Shown: positions 37,981 through 49,225, counted from the stretch's first letter. The stretch is 64,000 bases of DNA from Telmatactis stephensoni (GCA_029948255.1 JALIZF010000935.1:48210-112209), one strand, 5' to 3'. The notes: generated by a model from the letters alone, not told the origin. Numbers and translations: made by a program.

Positions 37981-38179
37981 TGCTTGGTCTTGTTTGTGTT
38001 GAGAATCCATTAACAACAGTAAAACGATATTTGTTTAATGATAAGTATAAATAACAAGAATGTGAGCAGCAGCATGCCTTTGGACGCGCAAATGTTATGG
38101 GGTCTCAAAATCTTCCGCTCCCCATTGGAGGCGCGATAGGATAACAAATATTTGGTAAACTTGCCTCCTAATCTATGTT

Positions 38180-38750
38180 CATGACATTTCAACCAGTTTG
38201 GGTCAATATCCCGATGGTTGAAATTTGTCCCCGCAACATCTTTTTAATAAAACCCACAGCACACGCAAATCGCGAGCGGTTGTGGCTTGCACAGGCGACT
38301 CGATTTTTTGAAATCATCAACGCGCGGTGGTGGTGAATACACGAGCGACAAATTAAATGCTGGCAGCAAGTAAATTAAATGCTTCAATATTCATCTTTCT
38401 TCCTCTTTCGTTTTTAAAAATACCAGTGCCTCGATATTTCGGTGCAACACCTTAGTGGCTAGATAAACTTGTTAGTGTCAGCAAAAAGTTGCACTGTGGC
38501 TACACAGTGGGGGCAAAAAATTCTCATTTAATTTCTCGTAGGATTTTTTTTGCGATCAATTCAGCTATCGCGTCGCTTATGCAAGGGTTCCTACACGTGC
38601 AATTTCCACAGGGCGTTGATGATTTCAAACGTTTGAATCGCTTGTGCAAGCAAAATATCGCTCTTGTAGATGCAGCGCCAGATTTGTGAGATTTATGTAT
38701 TAATTTTGTGTATTAATTTTACTATTTTCACTTACCTTTTTACCTTCATA
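38180..38750. repeat. Left copy of a duplicated intergenic segment
   Basis: Matches 43030-43530 in order and strand (aaccyacagcacacgcaa, caggcgactcgattttttga, caacgcgcggtggtgg, cagtggctagataaacttg). No gene was recognised. Confidence 0.75.
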
Positions 38751-38777
38751 CTACATCGTTAGGTTCATGAAAACAAT

Positions 38778-38880
38778 AGAGGAAGAAGAAGCAAAAAAAG
38801 AAGAAGAAGAAGACGAAGAAGAGGAAGGATGAGAAGAAGAAGAAGGATGAGGAGGAGAAGGATGAGGAGGCAAACTGAAA
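38778..38880 (+). repeat. (GAA/GGA)n microsatellite
   Basis: Purine triplets gaagaa, gaggag and gatgag. The homologous tract in the duplicated block at 44722-44862 is expanded to nearly pure GGA. Confidence 0.9.
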
Positions 38881-39111
38881 TCAAAATCAACAGTACGAGC
38901 CATGTATTGCAAACTGCACCAAAGTACTGTATATATATAAATGGGGGAGTAGCTACTGCAAAAGCACGACAAGCAACAAGCTGTTATAATTATTGTCATG
39001 TTACGTAATCCACTAAAATCCTGACGATGTTGTGTTTGAGATATGTGTAGTCTGATAAAAGAACTAAAGATACGAAAAAAATTAAAATATCATGTTTTCT
39101 TTAGAACCTAC

Positions 39112-39429
39112 CCATCTTGCACGTGACACCAACGTCGTACTTATGCAAACAGCCATCTCCCCATCCATAAGGTATATTGCAGTTGGCAATGGACATCTCT
39201 GAACCAGTACAAGCAACTCTGTAAAGCCATGATATCCCTTTGGCAGGATAGTTTGTGTGTTTGACAACTTGTACTCCAGGGTACCCAAGCATGCGACAAA
39301 CCACCTCAGCGTCGTTTGTGTCCCAGTTAGTATAACATACAGTACCCCACACACCATGGTACCTGACGTCAAGTCGACCAGAATTGGGTGACGTTCCTCC
39401 AGCTAAACGAACTTGAACTGGGGGAATAG
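39112..39429 (-). CDS. SRCR domain exon, type A (intact)
   Basis: 318-nt exon (106 codons), phase 1 to 1. It starts IPPVQVRLAGG, then TVCYTNWDTNDAEVVC, KHTNYPAKGISW (one codon shorter than its paralogues), RVACTGSEMSIANC, DGC and VGVTCKM. Six cysteines, acceptor ctacag, donor TGG|GTAGGT. Confidence 0.9.
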
Positions 39430-39603
39430 CTGTAGATTAAAAAAGTCAATAATATTACAGATATGCACGTTTTATAGGCGGATCAAAGGAATAATAAAAA
39501 GAAGATATCGAATATAATACCAGTTTTATGTATTAAACTCTCCTAAACGTTTTCAACGGAAAAAAATGCTACATGTAAGCTTGCTTGGTATTGTTTGTGT
39601 TGA

Positions 39604-39939
39604 AGTGTTTGTTCAAATTAAATCCTTAAATGATTCCCCCTTCCCTATTAAAAGGAAACTGAGGGCTCCGAAAGCGAACACATCCGTGGTTAGACAGCTC
39701 TGTTCTACGCATAATGAGAACACGGGTGAAGCACATAAAAAGGCCAATAATAAAGATTTTTAAAATTTTTCAATGTTCAGATTTTATAAATTTTAGATTT
39801 TCATGTTAACCGATTTTTTACATAGATTTCAATATATATTTATTATACTGATCACCAGTTTATACCAACGAATCTTTTAAGATTTGCTGATTGGTCCTAT
39901 CAGTTAAAATAAAGTTATTTATTATTATTTATATTATCA
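39604..39939 (+). mobile_element. Retroelement 3'-end fragment in an SRCR intron
   Basis: Intron sequence conserved in other copies (tttgtgttgagaa...attaacaac) is split here. The insert has an open end (IKSLNDSPFPIKRKLRAPK, to stop at 39763), then AT-rich sequence ending aataaagttatttattatta, which looks like a LINE 3' tail. The family is not identified. Confidence 0.5.
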
Positions 39940-40212
39940 AGCAATTAACAACTGTAAAACTATATGTGTTTAATGTTGTTAATTCTTACCTATAGCTACC
40001 TGACAAACCACACCGGCAAAATCTTTATACGTGCAATAAGACGGTACACTCCACCATCCGTTGTGACGACACTCTGCAATCGACTTTTCGTTACCACTGC
40101 AATCCACGCTGTACATGAGCATTTTTGTTGTTGTCTTTCCTTCAATGAGGACAATTCGATTAACAGCTGCTTTGTAACCAAGCTTTCGACAGATCACGTG
40201 AACATCGAGTAG

Positions 40213-40616
40213 ATCCCAAAACGATGAGCAAACTTATTCCTGATAATATACAGAATCTCTTTGAAAAGAGAAAAACCCAGCACAACTTACGAAATCGGGA
40301 AAGCGCACTTATGCTGCAGAAGCCACGTACGGAGTATTTAAAAAAATGCTTTAGTTACAGTGGTGCTAAATTGTGGAACGGTCTTTCTTCTTCCTTAAAA
40401 AAGGCAAAAACCGTTTCCCAATTTAAGAAAAACATTGAAAACGAGTTTGATTAACTCCCACGGCCTACATGTAAAACAGTAACTAGAGCATATATATATT
40501 TTATATTTGTAGATAAATAATAGTTTTAACATTTGTAGATGATATATTTTAGCTTATTGACTGAATTATAACATACCGTGGTTAAATAACATTTCCATTC
40601 CATTCCATTCCATTCC
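40213..40616 (+). mobile_element. LINE 3' fragment with (CATTC)n tail
   Basis: The C-terminal frame 40224-40454 (NRESALMLQKPRTEYLKKCF, SGAKLWNGLSSSLKKAKTV) is typical of the end of a LINE ORF2. The 3' tail is four to five CATTC units at about 40588-40612. CCCA on both sides may be the target duplication. Confidence 0.8.
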
Positions 40617-40687
40617 CAGCCATCATGACACACTGCTCCCAGGACCCTTGGTACTGAATTTCCACTTGACCAACATGACTTACATTA

Positions 40688-40842
40688 ATCTGTGGAAATT
40701 ATCCTTCAGCAGCATGGTTTGATGAAAAGTTTTAGCAATTGCGGCCTAGTACTGCTGTAAATACTTACAAAAAAAAAAGCTCAGACTCATCGCTTTTTGT
40801 AAGTATTTACAGCAGTACTAGGCCGCAATTGCTAAAACTTTT
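40688..40842. mobile_element. Hairpin MITE in an SRCR exon
   Basis: Near-perfect inverted arms (aaaagttttagcaattgcgg and onward) surround a short loop (agctcagactcatcgc). The exon word gacttacatta occurs on both sides (40677-40687 and 40843-40853), which looks like an 11-bp target duplication or replicated exon end. Confidence 0.85.
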
Positions 40843-40894
40843 GACTTACATTAGTTCCCACTAGTTTTACTTTGATCGCTTTTTCCTCCTCGTT

Positions 40895-41400
40895 GGTATC
40901 TTGGAATAATTTACCTTGACTCGTACCGGCTAACCATGCTTTTGGGTGTCTGTGATCTACTTTTGCAGCAGCATGATCAAACTCGAAATTAGGCCTAGGG
41001 ATAAAAGTGTTTATGTAAAATAAGGGTACTAGCTACACTAAAAGAGGCATATAGCACTCTAGTAAAGTTCTTCCATTTTCTCTATTCGTTATGGCTCTCC
41101 GTTCTTGAGCAATGTGGCACGCTTCCATCCATTTTCTCTATTCAAACCTTTGACTCTAGACCATTTGACAGCATATCCAGTAGACACTACATATTCTGCT
41201 AGTGCTAACTTGCTAGTTTGACAAAGTCGCACACCAGTCTCGTGCTCCTTCATCCTTGTTCTTGCTGCTCTATCTGTCTCACCAATATAACACGTCACAC
41301 TTTCCACACGGAATAACATAGACCACATCTGCACGCTTTCCAAAATCTGTGATGTTCAGATAGGTTTGGAGTCTAGGATGAAATGAAATGACACCGACTT
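40895..41400 (-). mobile_element. Penelope-like GIY-YIG fragment
   Basis: On the minus strand, CYIGETDRAARTRMKEHETG, then KLALAEYVVSTGYAVKW and NRENGWKRATLLKN match the GIY-YIG nuclease end of Penelope-like elements. A frame break separates it from its upstream part. Duplicate of 36409-36840. Confidence 0.8.
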
Positions 41401-42025
41401 CAAAAACACTTCGAATTTTTACTTTTGATGTATTACAAATAAACTGATGTCACGCTATCATGTTTGCTCTTTGCGAGTTATCATTGATTTTCTTTGAATG
41501 GAGAAATGGTTTTGTAGGAGTTTTACATAGTGTCTCCTAACCAATTACTGACTTGAATAAGTGTTTAAGGAAAGTACGTACGAAGTGAAGTACTGTACGT
41601 TTTTCTTCCTTGCTGTACAACTGAATTATACAGATTTCAGATTCATTCATTTTTTCAAAGTATATGTACAATAAATACAGGGTATACAGTATATACAGGG
41701 TTTAAATCAGTGTAGAGTGGAGAAGATTTTATGTCATTGATTTTCTTGATCTTAGTATATAATTACTCTGAGAAATATTTTAAAGCTTGGTGAATAAGAC
41801 AAATAAAGAAATTGACGGTCACCAAATTCCATCCTGAAGATTAGGTGGCATGCATTGTTGGACAAAAGCTGATCATCCACCGCTGTTGTCTGGGTGTCAT
41901 GGGTGAACTAAGTTTGATTGATGTGTTCTTCGATTCTCTACCATGCCGTTATATTCATTACTCTCTCTCTCTCTCTCTTTCTCTAATGACAAGATTAGTA
42001 GGGCAAGCCAGTCCTGTATTGCTTA
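41401..42025. other. Non-coding stretch in the duplicated block
   Basis: Partly homologous to 36950-37130. A (CT)n tract lies at 41960-41984. No gene. Confidence 0.5.
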
Positions 42026-42299
42026 CTCTAAATTGAGGAACAATGGTCGAGTTCAATAAAGCCCTGGTTGATCAAGTGACCTGGGGTCGTGGTGACCACG
42101 TGGACATTGTGTACTACTTGTGCGAATACCTGCGGTGACTACAAAACGAAGGCAAACAACAACCTGTTATAATTATTGCCATGTTACGAAATCAACTAAA
42201 ATCCTGATAATGTTATGTTTGAGATCAGTTGTGGGTTGATCAGTAAAAGAACTAAAGATATGAAAATAATTAATAAGCCATGCCTTCATTAGAACCTAC

Positions 42300-42620
42300 C
42301 TATCTTGCACGTGACACCAACGTCTCTGCTATGATAACAGGCGTTTCCCCATTCATAATGACTACAGTTGGCAATGGACGCTTCTGTACCAGTACAACCA
42401 ACGTTGTAAAGCCACGATATCCCTTTGGCAGGACTAAAGTTTTTATGTCTGACAACCTGTACTCCTGCAGTGTACCCAAGCATACGACAAACCACCTCAG
42501 CGTCGTTCTTGTCCCAGTTGTAATTACATACAGTACCCCACACACCATGGTACCTTACGTCAAGTCGACCAGAATTGGGTGACGTTCCTCCAGCTAAACG
42601 AACCTGAACTGGTGGAACAG
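42300..42620 (-). CDS. SRCR domain exon, type A (intact)
   Basis: 321-nt exon, phase 1 to 1, acceptor ctacag, donor ATAG|GTAGGT. Residues: TVCNYNWDKNDAEVVCRMLGY, TAGVQVVRHKNFSPAKGIS, NVGCTGTEASIANC, EWGNACYH and VGVTCKI. Six cysteines. Differs from 37445-37765 at only a few residues. Confidence 0.9.
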
Positions 42621-42730
42621 CTGTAGAATAAAAAAAGTCAGTGAAATTTCATTTAATGATATGCAAGTTGTATAGGTAAATCAAGAGAATAATAATAGAA
42701 AAGACATTAATTATGACAGCAGTTAACCAA

Positions 42731-42855
42731 ACAAGCTTGCTTATTGTAGAATTCTTTCTATTGAAATTGCAGATCAAATTGGATCTGTCAAAATCTTCTA
42801 GTCTAGGCGATTTCAAAAGAAAGAATGCTCCAATAAGCAAGCTTGTTTGGTTTTG
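42731..42855. mobile_element. Hairpin, copy of 37890
   Basis: aaacaagcttgcttattg is mirrored by caataagcaagcttgttt, with a longer loop than its paralogue. Confidence 0.7.
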
Positions 42856-43029
42856 TTTGTGTTAGTAATAAATACACAAACCTCGTTGTTAAACATTGTT
42901 AAGAATGTGAGCAACAGCATGCCTTTCGACGCGTAAATGTTATTGGGTCTGAAAGTCTTCCGCTCCCCATTATAGGCGCGATAGGATAACAAATATTTGG
43001 TCATATCCCCTAATTCATGTTTATCATAT

Positions 43030-43530
43030 TTCATTTAGTTTCAGTTCATATCCCATGAGTGAACTCTGTCCCCGCAACATGTTCAATCTTTTTAATAAAC
43101 CTACAGCACACGCAAGTCGCAAGCGATTGTGGCTATCACAGGCGACTCGATTTTTTGAAATCATCAACGCGCGGTGGTGGTTGCTACAAGAGCGACAAAT
43201 GCTGGCAGCAATTAAATGCTTCAACATTCATCTTTTCCTCCTTTGTTTTGAAAAAAAAAAAAAACATTGCCTCAATTTCGGTCCGGCACCTCAGTGGCTA
43301 GATAAACTTGATTCACGTCGCGAGTGTGAGCAAAAAGTTGCATTGTGGCTACACAAAGGACAGTCTGCAACATTTTTTGGGAAAAAAATTCCACTCATTT
43401 CATTTCATTTCATTTAATCCACCTATACCCAGGTTTTTTTGCGATTATTTCAGCTGTCGCGTCGCTGATGCATGGGTTCCTAAATATGCCTCTTGTAGAT
43501 GCTGTGTCAGATAAAATAAAACGAGATTGT
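43030..43530. repeat. Right copy of a duplicated intergenic segment
   Basis: Same order of shared words as 38180-38700. It contains an extra cattt repeat (43398-43418). Confidence 0.75.
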
Positions 43531-43659
43531 GTATTAATTTTACTACTTGCACTTACCTTATTGCTCTGGCCCGAAGGGCCCAGAGCTGAGGATTGCAAAC
43601 CGATCGTTCGGAGGGTCAGAAAATGATTTTCCCTTTACTACGCACCCTCGTGAAAAAAC

Positions 43660-43920
43660 GTGATAAGACGAAGACATCCGAAGACGTACGAAGTAGTATC
43701 GGCACATCTACGCCTATTGTCCGGAAAATCGAAATGTCTCCGAACTGCCGCGATCACTACCGATCTCGTTTTTCCATATGCCATCGGGCATAATTCGGAA
43801 AACAGGCACATGTTCGATGTGTTCTTAGCTCCTTTCCCGCAGTTAAACGCCAGAAATACAGTGCGTGATGACAATGCTAGGCCGTTGTACCAGTTCATCA
43901 GCTCTGAAGATGTTGAATGA
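43660..43920 (+). other. Open frame of unknown nature before a poly-A signal
   Basis: 86 codons (SAHLRLLSGKSKC..., PYAIGHNSENRHMFDVFLA, ending PLYQFISSEDVE) followed at once by aataaag (43919-43925). It lies in a block that is absent from the left copy of the duplication. It could be the last exon of an inserted gene or element. No family was recognised. Confidence 0.3.
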
Positions 43921-43935
43921 ATAAAGTAGCTTAGA

Positions 43936-44700
43936 AAGGCAAGTTATTTTCTGCATATTATGCTCAACTGTTGTCTGCAAAAGCTGTCTTAGGACTTTTT
44001 AATTTGTTTATGTGACATTTTTTCGTGACGCCATACTTTTTGTGTGATTCACGTCGAACAGTTTGTCCATTTGCTTCTGAGATTTGTCGCCCACTCTCTG
44101 TGCAATTCACTTCTAAGCTTAACTAGCTTTTAGTAAGCAAGCTGTTTAGATGAAATTTAGAAATTAGTAATCAGTACCGGGAATCAGTAGTAGACAGGCG
44201 ATCGCCGAAAACGGCCATCATTCAGAACTAAAAAGCGTTTTGCCCATTGCATTTTACTAACGCATTTGTTTATAATGATGTTTTCTTGTTCTCGGTTACC
44301 TCTCAAAATTGTTTTCATCGATACCAAAAATAGTAAACTTCACTGTGACCGACGACATTGACAATGAGAATATTTAATTTGACCTTTGATTTGTCTATCA
44401 GTGTCACGCAACTGCAAATATATCCTTGTGCCTCAAGTCAACAAAATACCTTAGCATAAGTATATCAAATAGAATCTCCTTTAAAAACAGAAAAAAAAAA
44501 ATAATCAACTTAAGTATGGACGTCACTTCCAGGTTCATGTCACACAACTGAGCTATGAGTAGTTTCACTTCTCGAAACCCAAAGGCTCAAACGCCGGTGA
44601 GAGAAATAAAAACTTCACAGAAAAATTCAAACATTTTATCCCAAAAAGCGGCCAGAGCGAGAAGCCATTTTGGCTCTTGTTACCTTAATACTACAGCTTT
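43936..44700. other. Non-coding stretch specific to the right duplication copy
   Basis: No counterpart in the left copy (38.70-38.75 kb). No gene or repeat was recognised, so this block and 43560-43935 look like one insertion of about 1.1 kb. Confidence 0.4.
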
Positions 44701-44721
44701 ACGTTCATGACAAAAAAAGTA

Positions 44722-44862
44722 ATAGAAGAAGAAGACGAAGAAGAAGAAGGAGGAGGAGGAGGAGGAGGAGGAGGGGGAGGAGGAGGAGGAGGAGGAGGAG
44801 GAGGAGGAGGAGGAGGAGGAGGAGGAGGAGGAGGAGGAGGAGGAGGAGGAGGAGAAGAAGGC
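44722..44862 (+). repeat. (GGA)n microsatellite, about 140 bp
   Basis: Nearly pure GGA triplets. The frames through it give poly-Arg, poly-Gly and, on the other strand, poly-Ser and poly-Leu, which are artefacts of the repeat. Confidence 0.95.
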
Positions 44863-45076
44863 AAAGATCAAAATCAACAGTACAAGCCATGTACAGCATT
44901 CTGTAAATGGAGGAGTAGCTACTGCAAAAGCAAGACATACGAGCAACAAGCAATTATTGTCACCTCACGTAATACACTGAAATCCTAACGATGTTGTGTT
45001 TGAGATATGTGTAGTCTAATAAAAGAACCATAGATATGAAAATAATTAATAAGTCATGCTTTCTTTAGAACTTAAC

Positions 45077-45208
45077 CATCTTGCACGTGACACCAACGTC
45101 CGCGTAATGCCGACATCCATTGCCCCATCCATAATGATTACAGTTGGCAATGGACATTTCTGAACCAGTACAAGCAACTTTGTAAAGCCATGAGATCTCT
45201 TTGGCATC
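45077..45208 (-). pseudogene. 5'-truncated SRCR type A exon
   Basis: Only KEISWLYKVACTGSEMSIAN, GWGNGCRHYADVGVTC remains. The donor is altered (ATGGTTAAGT instead of ATGGGTAGGT) and the N-terminal half is replaced by unrelated sequence near 45209. Duplicate counterpart of 39112-39429. Confidence 0.85.
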
Positions 45209-45713
45209 ACTTTGTAGGTGGGTTTTAGGATACAGTTGTAAGCCGGTATACTATACACGCGTACGAGGAGCATTGTTATTATGACCCATGTTTATTTTTC
45301 AGTTTTCGTTTCAGTGAGCGCGTGAAAAAGTTTCGAAGACGAGTACACGCGATATGGCAAATAATAATCTGACCAATTCTCGTCTCAAATTGTTCCCGCT
45401 GTCTGTTCAGAATACTTCTGTCAGTATAGCTGTCTTAAACAAGTCCCAAGTCTAAAGACCAGTACACAGGATGTACAGTACACAGAACGTAAGTTTACAT
45501 ATAAGTTCTTTTCAACTGTATTGAAGCTTTACTGATTCGAGTCGATAACTCTGCTTGCAGGTGCTAGTAAAGGAAGCAATAGCAGATAATAGCATGCTTT
45601 CTGGGAGAAATGCATACCTCAAAATACATATCTAACTAACACTTTGACCTACTTTCTAACTTCTTTTCATCAGCAGTGCAACCGCAAGCCAGTCCAACCG
45701 ATGTACTGCTTAC

Positions 45714-45733
45714 TGTAAATTGAGGAGCAGCGC
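45714..45733 (-). CDS. Candidate 20-nt linker micro-exon
   Basis: Acceptor ttttgtag, 20 nt (gcgctgctcctcaatttaca), donor GTAAGC. Same length and splice sites as the segment at 25791-25810, on the 3' side of an A exon. Confidence 0.45.
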
Positions 45734-45914
45734 CTACAAAAGCAAGACAAGCAACAAGCTGTTATATATAATTATCTAATTTAATTCCATATTACTGAAT
45801 CCACTGTAATCCTTAAGATGTTTTGTTCGAGATATTTGTAGGTTGATAGAAGAACCATATGATAATAATGGGATATGAAAATAATTGATAAATAAAGTTT
45901 TCTTTAAAACCTAC

Positions 45915-47718
45915 CCATCTTGCACGTGACACCAACGTCGTAGATATGATACCAGCCATCTCCCCATCCATCATGACTACAATTGACAATGGACACTTCT
46001 CTACCAGTGCAACCAAGGTTTTCAAGCCATGATGATGATGATGAACTTTATTTAATCACGCTAAACATTTCAACGCTACATACGTATGAATGTGCGCTGG
46101 TTTCCAAATGTGGCGTAGTATAAAAATATATAATAATAATCAGTTATATGTACATCAGTCGTTTTGATATTAGTTGATATAAAAAACACTGTATAATAAT
46201 AATAAAAGCAAACATATATATTTGAAAAGTATAAAACAGCACAACCCCAGATCACGAGCAAAAGGAGGTTATACTTCTCTTAAACAGCCTAAGAAGCTTG
46301 CTTGTTTAGCCTCTTTTGGTAGGCTGTTCCACAGGGCAGCGCCGCTATATCCAAAACTTCTTTTCAAAAAGTTTCGTTTAGGCCCTGGAAGTGCTAGATC
46401 AGTCGCGGAATTTCTTAATATATAACTGAGGTTTTCATTTTCTTTAATTTTGACGAAAAGCTTTGCTAAATTAGGTGCAGCTTGGTCATTTAATATTACA
46501 TATAAAAATGATAATTTTAATTGTTTCCATCTGCTTTCAAGAGTATTTAAGTTTAACCTTTGAAGCAAGTCTGCTGATCGAACGTCATATGAAGCACTTG
46601 TGATCACCCTAGCCGCACGGGCTTGTACCCTTTGTAGCTTGTCTTTGAGAGTTTTATTGCAAGTATCCCATAAGGGGGAACAATAATCGAAGTAGGGCTG
46701 GACAAGTGCTTTATAGAGTGTTGTTAAAGAGCCTATTGGAACAAAGGGCTTTATGCGCTTTATGGCTCCAACACCCGCGCTCGCCTTTTTGCAGATGTAT
46801 TCAATATGATTTTCAAAAGAAAGCTTTTCGTCAAGATTTACGCCTAAACATGTATTCAGACCCACTCGTTTTACGATTTTGCCATTCATTGAAATATTAT
46901 TACAGGGATCACTTGTCTTATTCTTTAAATTGTGACTTGATCCTATTATCATCAGTTTTGTTTTATCAGGATGTGATTGAAGCTTATTGGCTTTTAGCCA
47001 ATCGCTTATACTATTTAAATCAGGATTTAATTGTTCAGAAAGACCATCAATATCAGATGAAGAAGCAAATATTTGTGTGTCATCTGCATACATGCAGGGT
47101 GTGGCGAAGTGGAGGCAGGTTGGCAAATCATTGATATAAATAAGAAACAACAAAGGCCCCAAAATAGAACCTTGGGGAACTCCACAAATTATTTCTTTTG
47201 AAGAAGATAAATAACCATTAACTAAACATTGTTGTTTCCTATTGGACAAGTACGATTTGAACCAACTGTGCTCTATGTCTGAAATACCATGGGCTTTTAA
47301 TTTGTCTAGAACAATCGAGTGATTTATGGCATCAAAAGCTTTTCGAATGTCTATAAATACTACCCCTGTTAATAGACCTTTGTCCATGGCTTCCAACCAC
47401 TTGTCGCACATTTGTATCAAAGCTGAGACCGTCGAATGTTGAGGACGAAAACCAGATTGGTATTCAGAAAGTAGTGAATTATCAATAAGGTAACTATATA
47501 ATTGTTTAAAAACCATGATATCCCTTTGACAGGACTAAAGTTTGTGTGTCTGACAACTTGTACTCCAGGGTACCCAAGCATGCGACAAACCACCTCAGCG
47601 TCTTTCTGGTCCCAGTTACTATAACATACAGTACCCCAGACACCATGGTACCTGACGTCAATTCGACCAGAATTGGGTGACGTTCCTCCAGCTAAACGAA
47701 CTTGAACTAGTGGAACAG
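45915..47718 (-). pseudogene. SRCR type A exon split by a LINE insertion
   Basis: 5' part 47513-47718: VPLVQVRLAGGTSPNSGRI, TVCYSNWDQKDAEVVC, KGISW. 3' part 45915-46033: WLENLGCTGREVSIVNC, GWGDGWYHIYDVGVTCKM. Both parts are in frame and keep good splice sites, so the only visible lesion is the 1.5-kb LINE between them, inserted in the same strand sense. The fifth cysteine (DGC) is Trp here. Confidence 0.9.
46034..47512 (-). mobile_element. 5'-truncated LINE with intact reverse-transcriptase frame
   Basis: The open frame (to stop at 46269) has RT motifs GVVFIDIRKAFDAINH, GVPQGSILGPLLFLIYINDL and YADDTQIF, then a C-terminus with SFGYSGAALWNSLPKEAK. This is typical of CR1/jockey-like elements. 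The endonuclease domain and the first RT motif are absent. The 3' end is aataaagttcatcatcat, a short (ATC)n tail. CCATGAT (plus strand) flanks both sides (46027-46033 and 47513-47519), a target duplication. Confidence 0.9.
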
Positions 47719-47961
47719 CTGTAAATCAAAAAAAGAAGAAGATCAATGACATTTTGATATTTATATGCAAATACTATAGCTGGTTTCAGAACATTTATGA
47801 GAACATTTTCTTCTGCATGTTTTAATTTTTTTACAAAAAGTTTTCAATGAAACAAAGGCTACAATATTTGAGCTTGGCAATGCTTGATTTTGACTACATC
47901 AGTGATAGAAATCTATGAATAACAATAAAAACTATATGGAATTAATGTTGTTAATTCTTAC

Positions 47962-48296
47962 CTTTAGTTACCTGACAAACCACTCCAGCAAGGTATTTAT
48001 ACGAGCACCAAGACGCTACCTTCCACCATCCGTTGTGACGACGTACACTCCGCAATCGACTTTTCGTTACCAGTGCACTGCACATTGTACATGAGCATTT
48101 TTGTTGATGTCTCTCCTTCAATGTAGTAAATGTAATTTACAGCTGCTTTGTAACCAAGCATTCGACAGATCACGTGAGCATCTTCTATATCCCAGTAATC
48201 ACGACAGACCGCTCCCCAGGTCCTTTTGTACTGGATTTCCACTTGACCAACATGGCTGAAATTAGTTCCCACCAGACGAACTTTAATCGCTTTTTC
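47962..48296 (-). pseudogene. SRCR type B exon with a 4-nt insertion
   Basis: EKAIKVRLVGTNFSHVGQVE, GAVCRDYWDIEDAHVIC, VQCTGNEKSIAEC are in frame. An extra GTAC (plus strand, at about 48041-48046) shifts the frame before GWWK. After the insertion the domain and donor (CQVTKG|GTAAGA) are otherwise preserved. A sequencing error cannot be excluded. Confidence 0.8.
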
Positions 48297-48589
48297 CTCT
48301 ATAAAACGTCGTATAGACATTATTTCTCAGATGTCATCTATCATTTTGATAACATTCCTCTAACAGTTTGTTTCTTTAGTTTCCTTATCATTTTTCGTTG
48401 TGAAATATTTCTAGCGTTAAAGCAATGTGCCAAAATGATATTATGATTATGATAATCTTTGAATTAATAACGTTAGCTTTAAATGGTTTTACTACCTTTA
48501 ATGAAGATATAAGAGAAATCCTATGATTTTAAGACTTTCCTTCAACTTAACAGAAACAGAAGGTATATGATAAGAAATACAAAATAATT

Positions 48590-48787
48590 TGGCTCTCCTT
48601 CAATCCACCAAATTGGATTTTCAGCTGCTTTGTAACCAAGCATTCCACAGATCACGTAAGCGGCTTTTATATTCCAGTCTGATATGTAGAAAGCACAGAC
48701 CGCTCCCCAGGTCCCTTGGTAATGAATTTCCACTTGTCCAACATGGCTTACATTAGTTCCCACTTATTTTACTTTAACCGTTTTTTC
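48590..48787 (-). pseudogene. 3'-truncated SRCR type B exon
   Basis: GTNVSHVGQVEIHYQGTWGA, CAFYISDWNIKAAYVICGML, IWWIEGEP remains and then joins unrelated sequence. A stop lies before GTNVSH (GTAAAATAA) and the conserved Arg after the second Cys is Gly. Confidence 0.85.
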
Positions 48788-48882
48788 TTCTGAAACGCAC
48801 AAATAGGTAATTTATCGATCAAACAAGGTTTCGGCGAAAATCAAATTAAACATTGAAGAAGTTTCTTAGTTTATGTTCTGTT

Positions 48883-48935
48883 CGTTCCTCCAGCTAATTA
48901 AACTTGAACGTACGTACTGGTGGATGAGCCGTAGA
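48883..48935 (-). pseudogene. Relic of the first strand of an SRCR type A exon
   Basis: Same relic as at 20517 and 25123, but with an extra gtacgtac inserted in the codons for PVQV. Confidence 0.6.
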
Positions 48936-49008
48936 TTTAACAAAGTCAAATTAGACATGTACTGGTTATGCATATTGTATTGGTGGATCCCAAATCCAGA
49001 ATTTATGA

Positions 49009-49056
<48 letters not shown>

Positions 49057-49225
49057 AACACCAATAACAACAGCAGCAAAAACAACAAAAGAAACAGCAA
49101 CAACAAAAACCCAGCAAACAGTATAATAGAACACAAAGAAAGCGATACAGGGCTACTACCTAAATGACAAATGTTTTTTGATAAAAACAACAACAACAAA
49201 AATGAAAAATACAAAACAAAACAAA
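49009..49225. repeat. (CAA)n-rich tract
   Basis: Pure AAC triplets at 49009-49056, then imperfect ones. Homologous in context to 25240-25440. Confidence 0.9.

Larger units (their letters stand above)
39990..40885 (-). pseudogene. SRCR type B exon broken by two insertions
   Basis: The exon pieces are 40853-40885 (EKAIKVKLVGTNV), 40617-40690 (VGQVEIQYQGSW, then a 1-nt deletion) and 39990-40212 (DVHVICRKLGYKAAV, DCSGNEKSIAEC, FAGVVCQVA). They are separated by a hairpin MITE at 40688-40842 and a LINE 3' fragment at 40213-40616. The donor ATAG|GTAAGA survives. Confidence 0.9.

Noticed and set aside
41960..41984. (CT)n tract as a regulatory element
   Set aside because: A short simple repeat with no adjacent gene start.
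44670..44988. Poly-Arg, poly-Gly, poly-Ser or poly-Leu proteins
   Set aside because: All frames of a (GGA)n microsatellite.
46706..47134. Plus-strand open frame inside the LINE
   Set aside because: Antisense shadow of the reverse-transcriptase frame.
46269..47516. A complete, possibly active LINE
   Set aside because: The frame starts inside the RT domain. The endonuclease and 5' part are missing, so it cannot be autonomous.
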